From contig JAECYW010000013.1 in assembly GCA_023014335.1 (NCBI GenBank), forward strand, positions 1,178,001-1,242,000: a DNA stretch of 64,000 nucleotides, in the 5' to 3' direction. The notes beneath the pieces are model-generated. The model ran no database searches, was not told where the DNA came from, and worked only from the letters and a program-made list of their open reading frames with translations. Positions 24,212 to 36,016 of this stretch are shown here, in pieces. The position numbers and the translations under genes were made by a program. Position 1 is the first letter of the stretch. The number at the start of each line of letters is the position of its first letter. The stretch is from Galerina marginata (taxonomy: Eukaryota; Basidiomycota; Agaricomycetes; Agaricales; Galerinaceae).

Positions 24212-25077
24212 TTTTTCTGCTGTAATCCTGATATTTTAAAGCAAGTGCAATCCAGCGTATTTCCAGGTAACCCCCTCGTTGTTTCTTAAGCTCAAATCTA
24301 TTTCCATTGCCTTGAAGGCCTTGCGACCAGGCCTCGTGTGACATGCACCCAGCCGCACTCTGTTCCGAAACCACACCCTTCGGGTAAACTTGGTTTGCCA
24401 GGCATGGAACACATTATTACGTCCCCGTATCGACCCGTCGAGGTGTTTCATATGGAGTACTTACCTCCTTAGGTTTGTTCTGCGAGGCAACGTTTGAACG
24501 AGCAATTTGCGACATCAAACGGTGAACACTCGGTTTATCCTGTGGCATATTCTCCGACGGACTCGCAGTTTGTTGTTATACCGACCTCTTGACTTCAACG
24601 CTATTGTTGAACCTCGTTCCGCATGCCGACCCAACACGACGTTATCGCATCTAGGAGCCATACCAGGATGTGAGCTGATGTGAGACGGAAGAAATGATTT
24701 GATACGATCCCGGGAGGTGCTATGACTGCGTTTTGATCCGCGTTTTTAGGTCTGCTATGCAGCTGATGAATTTACAGATGGGAATGGCGGTAGTGTGTCG
24801 AGTTTCAAAATATCAATGTCATGCAACAGGAAACATGAGCTGCAGCAGGGCAGCAGCAGGTCGAAAGCGCGGTCCGAGAGAAGACGCGATACACACGTGT
24901 CCAAGGTGATGGTAATTACGAACAAATACCGCGTGTTGAACGCGTCGCGAACTCGAGGCAAGGAACGTTTGTTGAGCCTTTTAGGCTTCCTCGAACTCCT
25001 TTGAGGGTTTTTAACCCACCATACCTCTTATAACCTCAAAGCCGAATTTTCATTCCTTTACCGATCCGTACCTACCA
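24212..25077. other. Intergenic upstream of RING copy 2
   Basis: No supported gene. A TTATAACC element at about 25027-25034 lies 45-50 bases before the RING start and could be its TATA box. Confidence 0.45.
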
Positions 25078-26485
25078 ATGCCCTCCGCACACTGTCCAAT
25101 TTGTTTCAACCACTTCCCCCTCGGCGCTGACAAGCCCGAAGTCGTTATTTATCCATGCGGTGAGTGCGGTTAATCACGGCGGACGCTTAGCAGGTCGGGA
25201 GACCCTTTTGTTATATGAACACTGAACTTCTTTTCATTGATTGCTTTCAGGTCATGGGTATTGCACGGACTGTTCGGACAAGCTCTTCCGTGAAGCGAGA
25301 CCCAAATGTCCGACTTGCCGCGTTATTCTCCACCGGAGGGATGGTCATCCCGTCTATTTGGAGCTTGTGGACTCCTCGGATGCGTTCGCTGCAAGCGTGA
25401 TTGAAGGCCTGGATCAGATGAAGTCCGAATCACCAGTCATTAGTGTTAGGAAAGCGAGTCAAAAGTTGGAAAAGATATTGCAGGGAGGACGACAGAAAGA
25501 GGATACAATGGTAAGCATTATGGGATCTCCTTTAATCGTGTACATTTTTTATATCTGTTTCTTTTTTCCTTTATTTACCAAGTCTGCGCTGCTGAAAGCT
25601 ATCGAAAGTTTCCAAGATCGCATCATCCCTATGTTCTTGAAGGTAGAAAACCAGAAGCACGAAATCGATGCTCTGCGAAAAGAACTTCACCGAAGCAACC
25701 GCGATCGGGATTATTACCAAGGCAAGGCGAGGAAAGCAGAACCCCTCCAAACCGAAATCGATCGGTTAGGTTTATCTCTGCGAGAGGCAGAACACAACAC
25801 CAACCAGGCCTTATGTCTGGCCGAGGCCGCCAAAGATGACCTCGGAAAAGTTCACGAAAAATCATCTCAATGGCAAAAACATGCAGCGGAATTGGATCAA
25901 GACAACAGACGCCTCAAAGACCAACTGGAGAGACACATTGATAGTGTGAGTGAAGATTTTGGAAATATCGCCAAAACTTTCTGACCCGTCGCATGTTTCT
26001 GTAGGCCCGACTTCAAAAAGAGAAAAATAAAAAACTTGCCAAGCAAGTTGCTTCCTTGTCACATCGTCTTGCAGAGAGGGAACCCGCTTCCGATGCCACA
26101 CATGTGAGTCCAACATAGTCTTCGAAATGAAATTGTAACTTACTTGTGACAGGGATATGATGGTGATTTCTCCGCCCATGAAGAATCCCGAATTCATAGC
26201 AGTTTCGCGATCTCGAGCTCTTCCTCCCGTTCACCGCATCACTCTTTCAACGACGAAAATGAGATCGCCATTAAACTTGACTTCGAGGGCATGCCCCCAC
26301 CAAATTTCCCTTCAGATTGGCAACTCAATGAACCGAACGCTGGAGTGCTGAAAAAGCACAATGTAAATGTCTCCAGACACACTCCTGGAATCTTCCCTCG
26401 CTTCCCAATCGACCTCGACAGGAAAGGACGCCCAACTAAAGCCGTACAGCTTGGGCCAAGATCCATTGTACATGTTGGACGATGA
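25078..26485 (+). CDS. RING-finger/coiled-coil protein (copy 2)
   Basis: Five exons keep frame: 25078-25159, 25251-25510, 25583-25945, 26005-26103 and 26153-26485. They give 378 residues. The RING is CPICFNHFP...[10 protein letters not shown]...CPTC, with a spacer longer than in the other two copies. The intron splits the Gly codon before His. A coiled coil covers about residues 120-265 ([40 protein letters not shown]). The tail is Ser-rich ([20 protein letters not shown]), then [16 protein letters not shown] and [19 protein letters not shown]. Probable E3 ligase; the target is unknown. The short conserved-looking C-terminal block may bind a partner. Confidence 0.85.
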
Positions 26486-26767
26486 GATACCTTAGGCTCG
26501 ATGCCTTGCCGCCAGATTGTCTGATGTTATTTGGATGGTTATCTATTTATCTGGAGTTTGCCCGCCGCCGATGGCTATGTAGAGAGTTAAAATTGCAAAA
26601 TGATACCTATTTAAAAGTCATCGGATTCGTGAGGCCTTCGATCAAAAGAGGTCCTGTTCCTATCGGTTTCTCAGAAGAAAAAAGTTCATGCGCGTACATA
26701 GGACATGCCATAGAGAATAGCTAACATAGACAGCATGGATGAAGCGAATGAAATGTAAGTTGGTGAT
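26486..26767. other. Short convergent intergenic region
   Basis: 3' ends of the RING gene (+) and the L11 gene (-) face each other here. No gene seen. Confidence 0.5.
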
Positions 26768-27469
26768 TTATTTCTACAGTAGAAACATTAGCTAATTGGT
26801 AACAAAAAAAGATCGGCCAAAACGCACCAGGATGATACCGTCGAATCTCTGCTTGAACCACGCCATCGTATCCTCCTTCTTGATACGGTGCGAGAAGCCG
26901 ATTCTCGACTTCTGTTGCCTCCGTCTCGCTACTCGTGCGCCTGGACGACCCATCACGACGTAGAAATCCATTCCGAAGATACCAATACCAGGGTCGTATC
27001 GAGCCCCCAAGTCGATATGCTCCTGGATACCGAACCCGAAGTTGCCAGTCTCCGAGAAGTTCTTGCGTCTCAACTCGTACTCCTTCACTTTCAATCCACG
27101 TTCCAGAATTTCCTCAGCCTTGGGCCCACGAATGGTGACGTGCACGGCGATCTTTTCGTTACGACGAATACCGAACGTGCGGACAGTGTAACGGGCTTTT
27201 GAGGTGACGGGTGTTTGGCCAGTAAGTTGCTCCAGGACCTTGGAAGCACGAGTGAGACGATCTCCTGATTCACCAACGGAGATATCTAACAACAAGGTAT
27301 CGGTCAAGGATGTTACATGGATTATACAGTCATTGGGAACGCACTGATCACGAGCTTCTCGATACGAGGCTCCTTCATGACATTAGTGGGAGTCGTTTTT
27401 TGGTCGGCCTACACACTCTTGGGTCAGCATCGTCGTCGCCGTCATGAAATGGGTCTCTAAACTGACCAT
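26768..27469 (-). CDS. RPL11: 60S ribosomal protein L11 (uL5)
   Basis: The start codon at 27469 stands alone in the first exon (ATG|GTCAGT). After an intron the protein runs [20 protein letters not shown], then, past another intron, [76 protein letters not shown] and [14 protein letters not shown]. This is a full-length uL5, which binds 5S rRNA in the central protuberance. The C-terminus is best spliced to a tiny last exon giving Lys-stop at 26768. Without that splice the frame would add an unusual 11-residue tail and stop at 26792. An intron right after ATG is common in fungal ribosomal protein genes. Confidence 0.93.
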
Positions 27470-29088
27470 TTTGTCGAGGGGATGTTGGTTGGTCGCTGTT
27501 CCTACCTTGCTTGAAAGACTTTGGTCCTCGTTTGGGACGTCGGTGCCGTGGTGGCTGAAACCTTATTCATGATTCCTGCACAGTACCCGCAAACTGCCGT
27601 AAGTATTTGATCTCCGCTATAAGTTCCCGATTCCGTTGCATCCGTTCCGTCAACCCGCAACTCGTTGAATTTGAACCCATTTTCCGCTGCAACCGTGACC
27701 GTGCTATGTATTTGCTATCTCGTTTTACTCAGCGAAACCGCAACCTTCGTTCCGGTCTGACATACCTTCATGCTTAGTCTTCATGTCTTCTTGGGGGTGA
27801 ACTCGCATACCGGATTGGTTTTCTCCGGTTGTTCATACACGCTTGCTTAGAAGTGTGTGCTTTCAAGTGGAACATCTTGCGCCGCAACAAAATCCGCCGT
27901 TGTTACTGTAATACCTGCCTGGTATATTCTTGGTTTCGGTACTCTGGACTTGCTGTGGATGGACCTTGTCCCTTTTCATGGAGGAATGGTTCATCCAAAG
28001 TGCTACCACTGTCTCCAATTTAGGACGGACGGTCAACCGGTCACTGCTCAATAGTGGTCTGCTCATATTCCGTTTGTGTTTGCTTACAACCACGTCTAAA
28101 ACGGCCGTGATTTTATTTGCAGTATCTTCAGGTAATAATCACTGATTTAAGCGAACATATCACTTGGTCAATGCTGATATCGACTTGCCGCGATTCTGCC
28201 ATGTGAGACCGTTTCGCAGTATTAAATTCCGAACCAAGTGATCCTAATCAACAGACGCCCGTACTCCTAAGTTACCAAAAAAATTCCAGGAGGGATGGTT
28301 GCGTTGCTCAGCCGGAAGGAGCCCTGATTTCAGTTCTACAAAAAAATTCTGCTCCTATTATAAGGTCAATACATTATTTTGGTCATCAAAACGTCAACTT
28401 GGAACCACTAACTGTTATGGCCTAGTAGGTGACGCACCGTGTGTTATGGGTAACCTGCATGTGAGAATGTGAGGTCGGCGTTGAATGTCCTCCGTTGTGA
28501 TATTTCCCGAAACGACTCCATCTCTCAGGGAAAAATTCGCGTCGTGTCTATTTATTTCGTGATGGCAAGCCAAACCGATGATTTCACCTCACAATTTAAT
28601 TTCGAGGAAAGGACTTATCATCTCGCAACCAATGGAACGATTTGAAAACGACCTGATGCTAAGGTAAGTGCAAACTGCCTACACATTGATCATCACAAAT
28701 TGACCTGTTCTGGATGGGCCGAACGCGGTATTTCAGAGCCTCCGACTGTCCTCGCCCATTTTAAACACGCAGTCATCTGTATATTGGATCTAATATTGAC
28801 GAGTTCGTGCATGTCGCGTGCAAAAAACTTCTCGATTTATTTGTACCCTTGACGCCTTTCCGGAAATGGTTCAGCCGAAATATGACCAGCTGAGGTCATT
28901 CCAGAGTTCGATCCCTGAGGACGAATTAAAGACCAATAAAGTCACTGTGAGTGAAAGCTTGCACTTGTCACATCTCCTAGACATTTGGCGCTCCTGCGAT
29001 ATCGTATAAAAAGGCTCTTTCCCTCCAACCCTCATACAACTGTTTCCCGGATAATCGGAATATCCCTTCACTGCATCCTTACCTTATC
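27470..29088. other. 1.6-kb intergenic region
   Basis: Divergent upstream DNA for L11 (-) and RING copy 3 (+). Small open frames (27829-28145, 28818-29009) have no recognisable domain. I see no gene or transposon ends. Confidence 0.45.
29005..29014 (+). promoter_or_regulatory. TATA box of RING copy 3
   Basis: TATAAAAAGG lies 75 bases upstream of the ATG at 29089, a good match to a TATA element. Confidence 0.5.
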
Positions 29089-30143
29089 ATGGCTTTTGCT
29101 CCCTGCCGAATATGCCTCGACGATTTGAAAAAACCAGTCGCTCTACCCTGTGGTAAAGCTCACTTCCAGCTATTTTCTCTATGGAACCATTCTGACCGGT
29201 TGAAAGGCCACGTCTTTTGCAGCGACTGCATTGTTGAGACGGTGAAGGCGATAAAGCCTTACACCCATATGCATCCATGCCCAATATGCCGATCGATCTA
29301 CAACGTCGGTCAGTATAGATCGAAAAATGGAAGGTGTGATTACGCCCTAACCTAAAGGAATGTAGCGCCCGTCAACTTAAGCATCATACCGCCAAACCTC
29401 CGCCCGTTCGTGACGCCGAGTGTCCGCAAGCTTTTTCTTGACAAGGCGACTCCTGGTGAGGACGTCGATGTCGAAAATCAGCCAGAGACCTCCAGCTCTT
29501 TGGCCGAGTCGTCGGAGCTTTCACGGCTGCGAGCCGAGAACCTCGCTCTGAGGAACAACTGTGCCTTATGGCGACGACGTGCGGAGATGCACGGAAACGC
29601 CAACCTAGGCTTGCTTAATTTTGCGCGCGCGGTCCGCGATCAGGCATCTGCTTTGGCCCGCGAACGAGACGGGCTTCAGAAGCATTGTCATGCACTCAAG
29701 CGCAAGATCGAGGATGACAGGTTCGGCGTTACAAATTTATCGAGAGGCACATTGAACTGAGTCCACTGAATTTTCGTAGGATCTCTCGATACTCAGACGT
29801 AGCCCTCGCTGGTTTCTTGAGAGCGAACTCAGACCCCCCGATTTCTGGAATTGTTACTGATACCCCGGATCCAGATTCTCTTCTCTTCGCCCCACCTCCT
29901 TTCCACGTTTTAAATTGCCAGGAATCATCTCCCAAGCAATGCTCGCCTAAAAGGAGCGCTTCCGTGGACCAGCCTTCAACTTCGAGCAACTCTGACCTTC
30001 CACCCAGGAAAAGAGTTAAGATCACGGACTCCCCAACTTCTCCGGAACTAATTTCCGTGCAGAAGGACGTCTACATTACCGGAGCCGAGACAACGAGAAC
30101 TACCGCTTCCCAGCGACAAGCATTGGAGAATGTAGTTGCATGA
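29089..30143 (+). CDS. RING-finger/coiled-coil protein (copy 3)
   Basis: Four exons keep frame: 29089-29152, 29207-29308, 29366-29720 and 29780-30143. They give 294 residues. The N-terminal C3HC4 RING reads CRICLDDLKKPVALPCG|HVFCSDC...CPIC. The first intron again splits the Gly codon in phase 1. A linker (VAPVNLSIIPPNLRPFVTPS) leads to a coiled coil at about 110-180 (SELSRLRAENLALRNNCALW, QASALARERDGLQKHCHALK). The C-terminal third is Ser/Pro-rich with a basic patch (LPPRKRVKITDSPTS) that could be a nuclear signal. Probable E3 ubiquitin ligase. The copy at 25078 lies 2.6 kb away on the other side of L11. Confidence 0.87.
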
Positions 30144-30611
30144 AATCCCGATTTCCATATACCCCTTTCTACGTTGCCTGCGGACGATCGACCAGTACTG
30201 CTGCGTCGTGCTACCTGCCTCATAGAGTCATAGTTCATACTACTTGTATGTCATTCCAATCTTCTAACGAACGGGTGAAGCTATGACTAAGAAACATTGT
30301 ATTTTACCTTATGTACTCGGTACATTCATGCTCCTAAGTACTTATACTACCCAATGTATTTTCCGAATTCAATTCGTCTGCCGTTCTTCGCTGCTATTTT
30401 AGGCAATTGAATGCACAGGTGCGTGGCGTGGGTATCATCGGCTCCGTTTTGGACTCTTGCCTCGAGGACTATGTTCGCACTGACTCTGGAGTTGAATCTT
30501 GACAGCGTACAAAAGCTGATCAGCGCATCCATCGGGTGCATATCCAAATACCCCCGTGCTTGGCATCACTGCGTTGCATTAAAGCTAACCCGAATATTAT
30601 AGCAAGTCCCG
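30144..30611. other. Intergenic between RING copy 3 and the BTB gene
   Basis: No gene seen; 3' flank of the RING gene and promoter of the BTB gene. Confidence 0.5.
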
Positions 30612-31640
30612 ATGATGAAAACTATTCCAGCGCCTCCGCCGTTTGACAATGCAGACGCAGATGTTATCTTGCGATCATCCGACAAGGAGCCTGTCGACTT
30701 CCGAACGTTCAAGTTGTTGCTTTCCCTTTCGTCACCTTTCTTCGCCGAAGTTTTCACACTCCCTCAACCGAATACACCTTCGGCTTGGTCGGAAGAACGT
30801 CTGGACGGGGCCGGTAGAGCCATTCCTGTCGTGCAAATGTCGGAAGATAGCACGACGTTGCACCTATTGCTTGGCCTTTGCCTCCCAATCAGCATCCACG
30901 AAACACCTCGTTTTTCGTCTTTGCAGGATTTGCAGAAAGTCGCCGAGGCCGCCCTGAAATTTGAGATGGAAGGCGTCTTGAAATATTTACGAGGAGAGCT
31001 TGTTACACCACGTTTCATCGAATCGCAACCTCTGCGGGTGTTTGCAATAGCATACCGCTATGGCTGGGATGCAGAGGCGAGAAAGGCCGCACGTTATACA
31101 CTTCGTCATTCCATCGATATCCCTTTCGTCTCTGAGCTTGAATTTATTTCAGGAGCGACTTTATACAGATTGCAAGAGTATCATCGAATGTGCGGTGAAG
31201 TAGCCAGCTCACGAGCAATGTTGCAGCCAGCTCTCGCTGAAGATGACGATCATTGGACATGGATAACATGCAAACGATGTCCTGCGGCGTGGAATGTCCA
31301 GAATAATACTTTTCCAGATGCCCGGAAATGGTGGGTGGAGTGGGTAGAGGGTATCGCCCAAGAACTGCAGGCCAAGCCTTGGGGAGAGACGGTAAGAAAA
31401 TGGGATTTGCATAAGAAGGCACTCGCGAAGGCTAGCGATTGTCCTAAGTGCGGCAAGCAGGCTCGCGAAGATATGGAAGCGTTTTCGCTGTTGCTTTCTA
31501 TCCAGGTCGAGAGAGACGTTTCTTCGGTAAGTTGTGTGTGTTACTCCAGTGTGTTCTGTTAAATAACATCGTTTGATAATCAGGTCGAGCTGGATCTCAA
31601 TTTTGACGATTGGAGCCAGTGTACATCACCCACAACTTAG
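30612..31640 (+). CDS. BTB/POZ-domain protein with C-terminal Cys pairs
   Basis: Two exons: 30612-31526 and 31584-31640 (323 residues). Residues about 13-130 are a BTB/POZ fold (ADADVILRSSDKEPVDFRTF, LLLSLSSPFFAEVF, then HLLLGLCLPI and AALKFEMEGVLKYLRGEL). A helical BACK-like region follows (FAIAYRYGWDAEARKAARYT). Two CxxC pairs (C220/C223 in TCKRCPAAW and C277/C280 in CPKCGKQ) could bind one zinc ion. BTB proteins of this kind are abundant in agaricomycetes and may act as adaptors for Cullin-3, but no partner is known here. The last exon is only 19 codons and ends DDWSQCTSPTT. Confidence 0.82.
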
Positions 31641-32245
31641 CGCTCATGGTATCGCCTAGCCTGCATAGCCCCTACACAGTGCTAGAAGAACTTGATTCAT
31701 GAAGAGAAGCCTCTCATAGAGCTTCAGAACCAGAACAATGCTGCATCGACTGTCGATGGAATACTCATCTAGCAATAGGCCGGGTCGAGTTCCGGGTCGA
31801 TGGTCGTAAATGTTCTAGGTGTATCTCGGTGGTTTCAAAGAATGAAGCAATTTTTGTAGGATGCTTAGGAAATTATGTGAAGGGTCATTAGATTATCAGA
31901 ACCTTATTGACAGTTGCTTCGAGTCAGTTGCTTGGCGGTGTCATAGAACTAAGAACGTACACCTAGGACAATGTCACGCGTTCAAAATATGCCGTCGTCG
32001 TTGAGTCTGGGTGTCAAGGCTGCTGATCACTCTCGTTGTCATGATTAGCGAATGCCCCCGATTGTCTGGAATTTTCTTCTTTGTTACTGTAGCCAGCGTT
32101 GAGTCTGGTCGTCCTCTCTCCTCTTTGCGGTTGGCAGTCGATTCTCCGTGCTTAAGCTACTGCTTTCTACTGCTGTGGCGCTGGAAGCCACGAGCGTGGA
32201 TTACGCTCTTTTTCGGTCGTTTGAAAGCCGAAGTCGCCACCAGAG
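31641..32245. other. Upstream region and unresolved 5' exon of the membrane protein
   Basis: The membrane-protein gene that follows lacks a signal peptide in its clear exons. A frame near 32148-32200 (LLLSTAVALEATSV) looks like signal-peptide sequence and could be spliced in from an ATG around 31989. I could not fix the border. Confidence 0.35.
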
Positions 32246-33934
32246 ATGTCATCTGACGATTCAGACGCTCGAAAGGTCATCGTCGATGATAATGATGGTA
32301 CCATCAAGTACACCGGGTCTTGGTTCTTGACGGATGGCAAGGACTACGACAACAAAGGGGATTTTGGAAAACCGTACTCCAACAGCCTACATGGTACCAC
32401 TGGGGAGGCTAGCCTTTCGTATTCGTTCGTCGGTAAGTACGCAACGTTCTCATTCATGACGAAAGCTAACTCCTGGCAAAAGGTTCAAATGGTCGGGTCA
32501 TGGGCACGATCGACGTCGACGACTCAAACTCTTCCAGTGCGAGTAATCCTAACTGGGAATGTCTCCTCGACGGCGCCAGCATCCCTACCTTCCTGCCTCC
32601 TTCTTCTACAGAGAATAATTTTGTTTTGTGCCAATGGGATTTGTTATCCCCCGGATCCCATGAAATCACTGTGAATGTCAAAGCCCAGGGCAAGGAATTT
32701 TGGTTCGATCAAATAATATACCTCCCTACTCCTGATCTCGCTCTCAAGAATGCAACCATTCTCGTCTCGGATACGGATGTTGCCTTGCAATACGGCTCAG
32801 GATGGCAAGCAGCCGGGAGTACTGGTTATGAATCGGTAGTTCAAGGAGCCGTCATGACATTCACATTTTTTGGTGAGTTGTTCTCCACTTCCCATGTTGA
32901 TTTCCAGAGTCCGACCCTTCCTCGCAGGGAGCAGCTTAAGTTGGTACGGAGAGACACCCGGGGACATACCCGGAGAACCCAACAGCCCATCCACCGGTTT
33001 CTTTTCCGTCGATGGCCAAAATCCTACCAATTTTACCGTGGTTGCAAAACAAGATCGCCGTGGGCCTCAAACTCCAAAATTCAACCAATTATTCTTTAAG
33101 ACCCCACCGCTTCCGCAAGGAAATCATACCCTCACGGTGACAAATCATGGAACTATCCAATCAGCGCCACTCGTCCTTTCTTATCTCGTTGTAGACAACA
33201 GCGAATTACCGACCTCGCCGACCGGTTTCCCATCAAGCAGCGCCGGACTGTCTTCTAATACTCAATCTTCCAGGATCGATCCTGGTTCTGGTCGTCATTC
33301 CGGCAACGGAAACTCACATGGGTCGTCAAAAGATCTCCCCTACATCATCGGCAGTATCTTAGGCGCCTTGTCTTTGGTTTTACTAATTGCGTTAATCCTC
33401 TTTTTCCTCATTCGACGTTCGAGAACCAAGGTTGGATCATTAGAATCTGCCAACAGCCCCCCTCCTTACACACCTCCTAAAGACCTCTCACATGTTTCCC
33501 GTAACCCCTTGTCTCCTCCTGGTGCAGTTGGATCGCAGCCTCATCAGCTTGCCCACCAAACAACGAGAAGTAGTGCAAGCCGTTACAATTTCGCCAAACG
33601 GTTTACATCCATATCTACTCGCCCAAACAGCCTATTCACAAGTTCACAATTGAGCGCACTGCCAACTAAACGGACATCCAGCACGGCCAGCTCCTCTCGG
33701 ACCTATCGCCCATACTTTTCTCGACCTTGGTTTGGCTCGTCATCTCGGAGTTCAAGTGGAAGCTCTGCCACATTACTCAATTATGCGAGTGCTCCTCCGT
33801 CAAGGAAGTCGTCCCTTGGTTCTATCGTAGATGACCAAGCTATGGTAGTCGACCTCAAAGACAATGAAGTCTGGCGATCCCATGCTCGACCTCCCGAAGC
33901 TAAAATACATCCCCCTACCTACACGCCCGGTTAG
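32246..33934 (+). CDS. Single-pass membrane protein with two beta-rich ectodomains
   Basis: Three clear exons keep frame: 32246-32432, 32483-32872 and 32928-33934 (527 residues from the ATG at 32246). Two ectodomain repeats share a pattern: VIVDDNDGTIKYTGSWF...YSFVGSNGRVMGTID...WDLLSPGSHEITVN, and ILVSDTDVALQYGSGW...FTFFGSSLSWYGETP...PLPQGNHTLTVT. A Ser-rich stalk leads to one transmembrane helix (IIGSILGALSLVLLIALILF) followed by RRSRTK. The cytoplasmic tail is Ser-rich with PPPY and PPTY motifs. This is a common agaricomycete family of unknown function; the repeats look like carbohydrate-binding jelly rolls, which is inference. A 5' exon with the signal peptide is probably missing from this model. 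Confidence 0.75.
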
Positions 33935-34670
33935 CTTATCTGTCGCTCTTTTTTTCGCCTCCATCGCTTTCTTAAGATTTGCGTATCATCGTCCTTGAAT
34001 GAACAATATTCGCCTGTACACCTAGTGATTTTATACCCCCTTCCTTTTTAAATCTCCAGTTCATATTCCCCAGAATTTGTCTGTAGCAGCATCCTTGAGA
34101 TGTTGGTAGAACGGCCGCGAGTCGTTAAACTATGGCCTCTATTGCCGAAAAAATAGCAATATTGAAGGAAGTTATGTAAATTGAATTGGAACCGCACAGA
34201 CAGTGAATAATTGGTCCCAGTCTTGAATCCTTCAGTAAACTAGACGATTCGTCGACCCACCCACAAATCCATTCATGAGGTATCTACTAACCGCCGAACA
34301 GGGACAAACGAGATAGCAAGGCAGGGAGGGATACCAAATGGGAATTCGAATGGACAGTGCACAGTGCACAACTCGGATAAAGCTACTTATTATAATGAAT
34401 GAAAGATATGTTGTATGATGGTATAGGTCTAGAGTACATTGCTTAATGTCCATGAATCTATTGTACACAGTCTATTCTTCTCGCTCGAAGATCCATGAAT
34501 CTCCTTCAGATGAAAACAAGGCGTTTCGGACTATTGATGAATGTCGCCTTGATAGTTCTGTCTGTGTGGGAGTTACTTGCCCTCGGAGCTGAAGAATCCT
34601 ACAAAACCAGGAAAAGGATTAGCAACTGGATTTTAGAAATAAATTCTTTGGATACTGACATCCTGCACGC
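33935..34670. other. Convergent intergenic region
   Basis: 3' flanks of the membrane-protein gene (+) and the 7TM gene (-). No gene seen. Confidence 0.45.
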
Positions 34671-36016
34671 CTAAAGATGTCGTTGAGAAAACTGGAGAAT
34701 ATTAGATCGAGTTCGAATTATGCTTACTACAAGGTTTGAAACAACAAGAATCATTGGTAAACCAATACCGTTGTGATATGCAGGAGGCCTATAATTTTTG
34801 GCAGAAGAAGTCAGCATTCGATCATTTGTCGCATTAATGGGCACTCTACCTGAAGTAAAGAACGGCGGTAGCCACGTTGACAACCGTTACAAATGCGAAG
34901 GCAGTGAGGCCTATATTTCGCTGTTACGATCTGGCCGAATGTAAAAATATAAGAAGCGTACCTTGGTTGACAAAATAACGAGCAAGTGGAACATCCCTAT
35001 CCCATCTAGATCGAAAACAATGCTAAAGCATAATGCATGAGGCTTGGAATAGAGGAGAATAGTGTTGTATGCGTCATACCACGACTACAACAACCAGAGA
35101 CAACAAATCCATCAATATAGCAGCCAACTATGAATGTATCAGTCCCAAATTCTTCGTCGCCTTGGTTAAACACACCATTGAGTACTGTTTAGAGATCGTT
35201 AGCGACCGAATCCCGGTAAAATGACAATTTAACGACACTAACCCCTATTCGAAGACCTATGACTGCATCCACGTAGTTTGGAAAACATCCTGTACCACCC
35301 AAAAGCGAGTATCCAATGGGGGGGATAGTGTCGAAATAAGTGCAAAATGCCCACAAATCGACACCAACCAGGCCCAAGTAGCACGTCCCTAGCAGTATAA
35401 AGATCCGTCTGTTTCGTCCCGTGAACGCAAACGCACGCATCACCATCACAGCTAGATGCATGTTAGCCGGAGGCAGTCAACTGGATTAATGGAAATGCTG
35501 ACCTTGTGAAAAAAATTGCTACGGGTTGTGATAAGTCTTCTTATGGTTCTCGGTGTATAGAAAGTCACTCACATATGGCGCCAGCAGTGCATGAACTATG
35601 CGTGCGGTGCGGTCACACGTCTCCCAATCATGGTCTCCAACATATGCCCACATCACGAAAAACCAGACACATAGAGGGTAATATCGACAGCAGAGATATA
35701 AGGTCTTGATACTTGTCCACGATGCTTTGTGTATCTGGAAAAGTTTTTGAGTGAGACTTGTTTCGACGGGTAAATAGTCCGAGTGTTTGGAAACCCACCA
35801 GTCTGACTTCTTGTTCCATCCTTCAAAACGTCCGCGACCAAGTGAGCTCCAAGGAACATCAATGACGAGTGATAAACAATAAGCGTACCCGGCTACTAAC
35901 TCATAAAATTGCAGACAGAGCATCGCAGATATGGCATATCTCCCCTCAACAATATCCTGCTTCCCAGCGTAAAGGTCTTCAAGGCTATATGTCGTGAAAG
36001 CGAGATTAGGTTGCAT
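34671..36016 (-). CDS. DUF6533-like seven-helix membrane protein
   Basis: The ATG at 36016 starts MQPNLAFTTYSLEDLYAGKQ and continues YAISAMLCLQFYEL. The next exon reads SWTSIKTLYLCCRYYPLCVW and GDHDWETCDRTARIVHALLA, the region typical of the fungal DUF6533 family. Further exons read VMRAFAFTGRNRRIFILLGT, LVGVDLWAFCTYFDTIPP and GGTGCFPNYVD. Then come RWDRDVPLARYFVNQ and GLTAFAFVTVVNVATAVLYF, and finally a stretch near IGLPMILVVSNLVV. Seven hydrophobic segments are plausible, with five or more introns. These are orphan 7TM proteins expanded in mushrooms; ligand and coupling are unknown. The 3' end is approximate. Confidence 0.65.
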
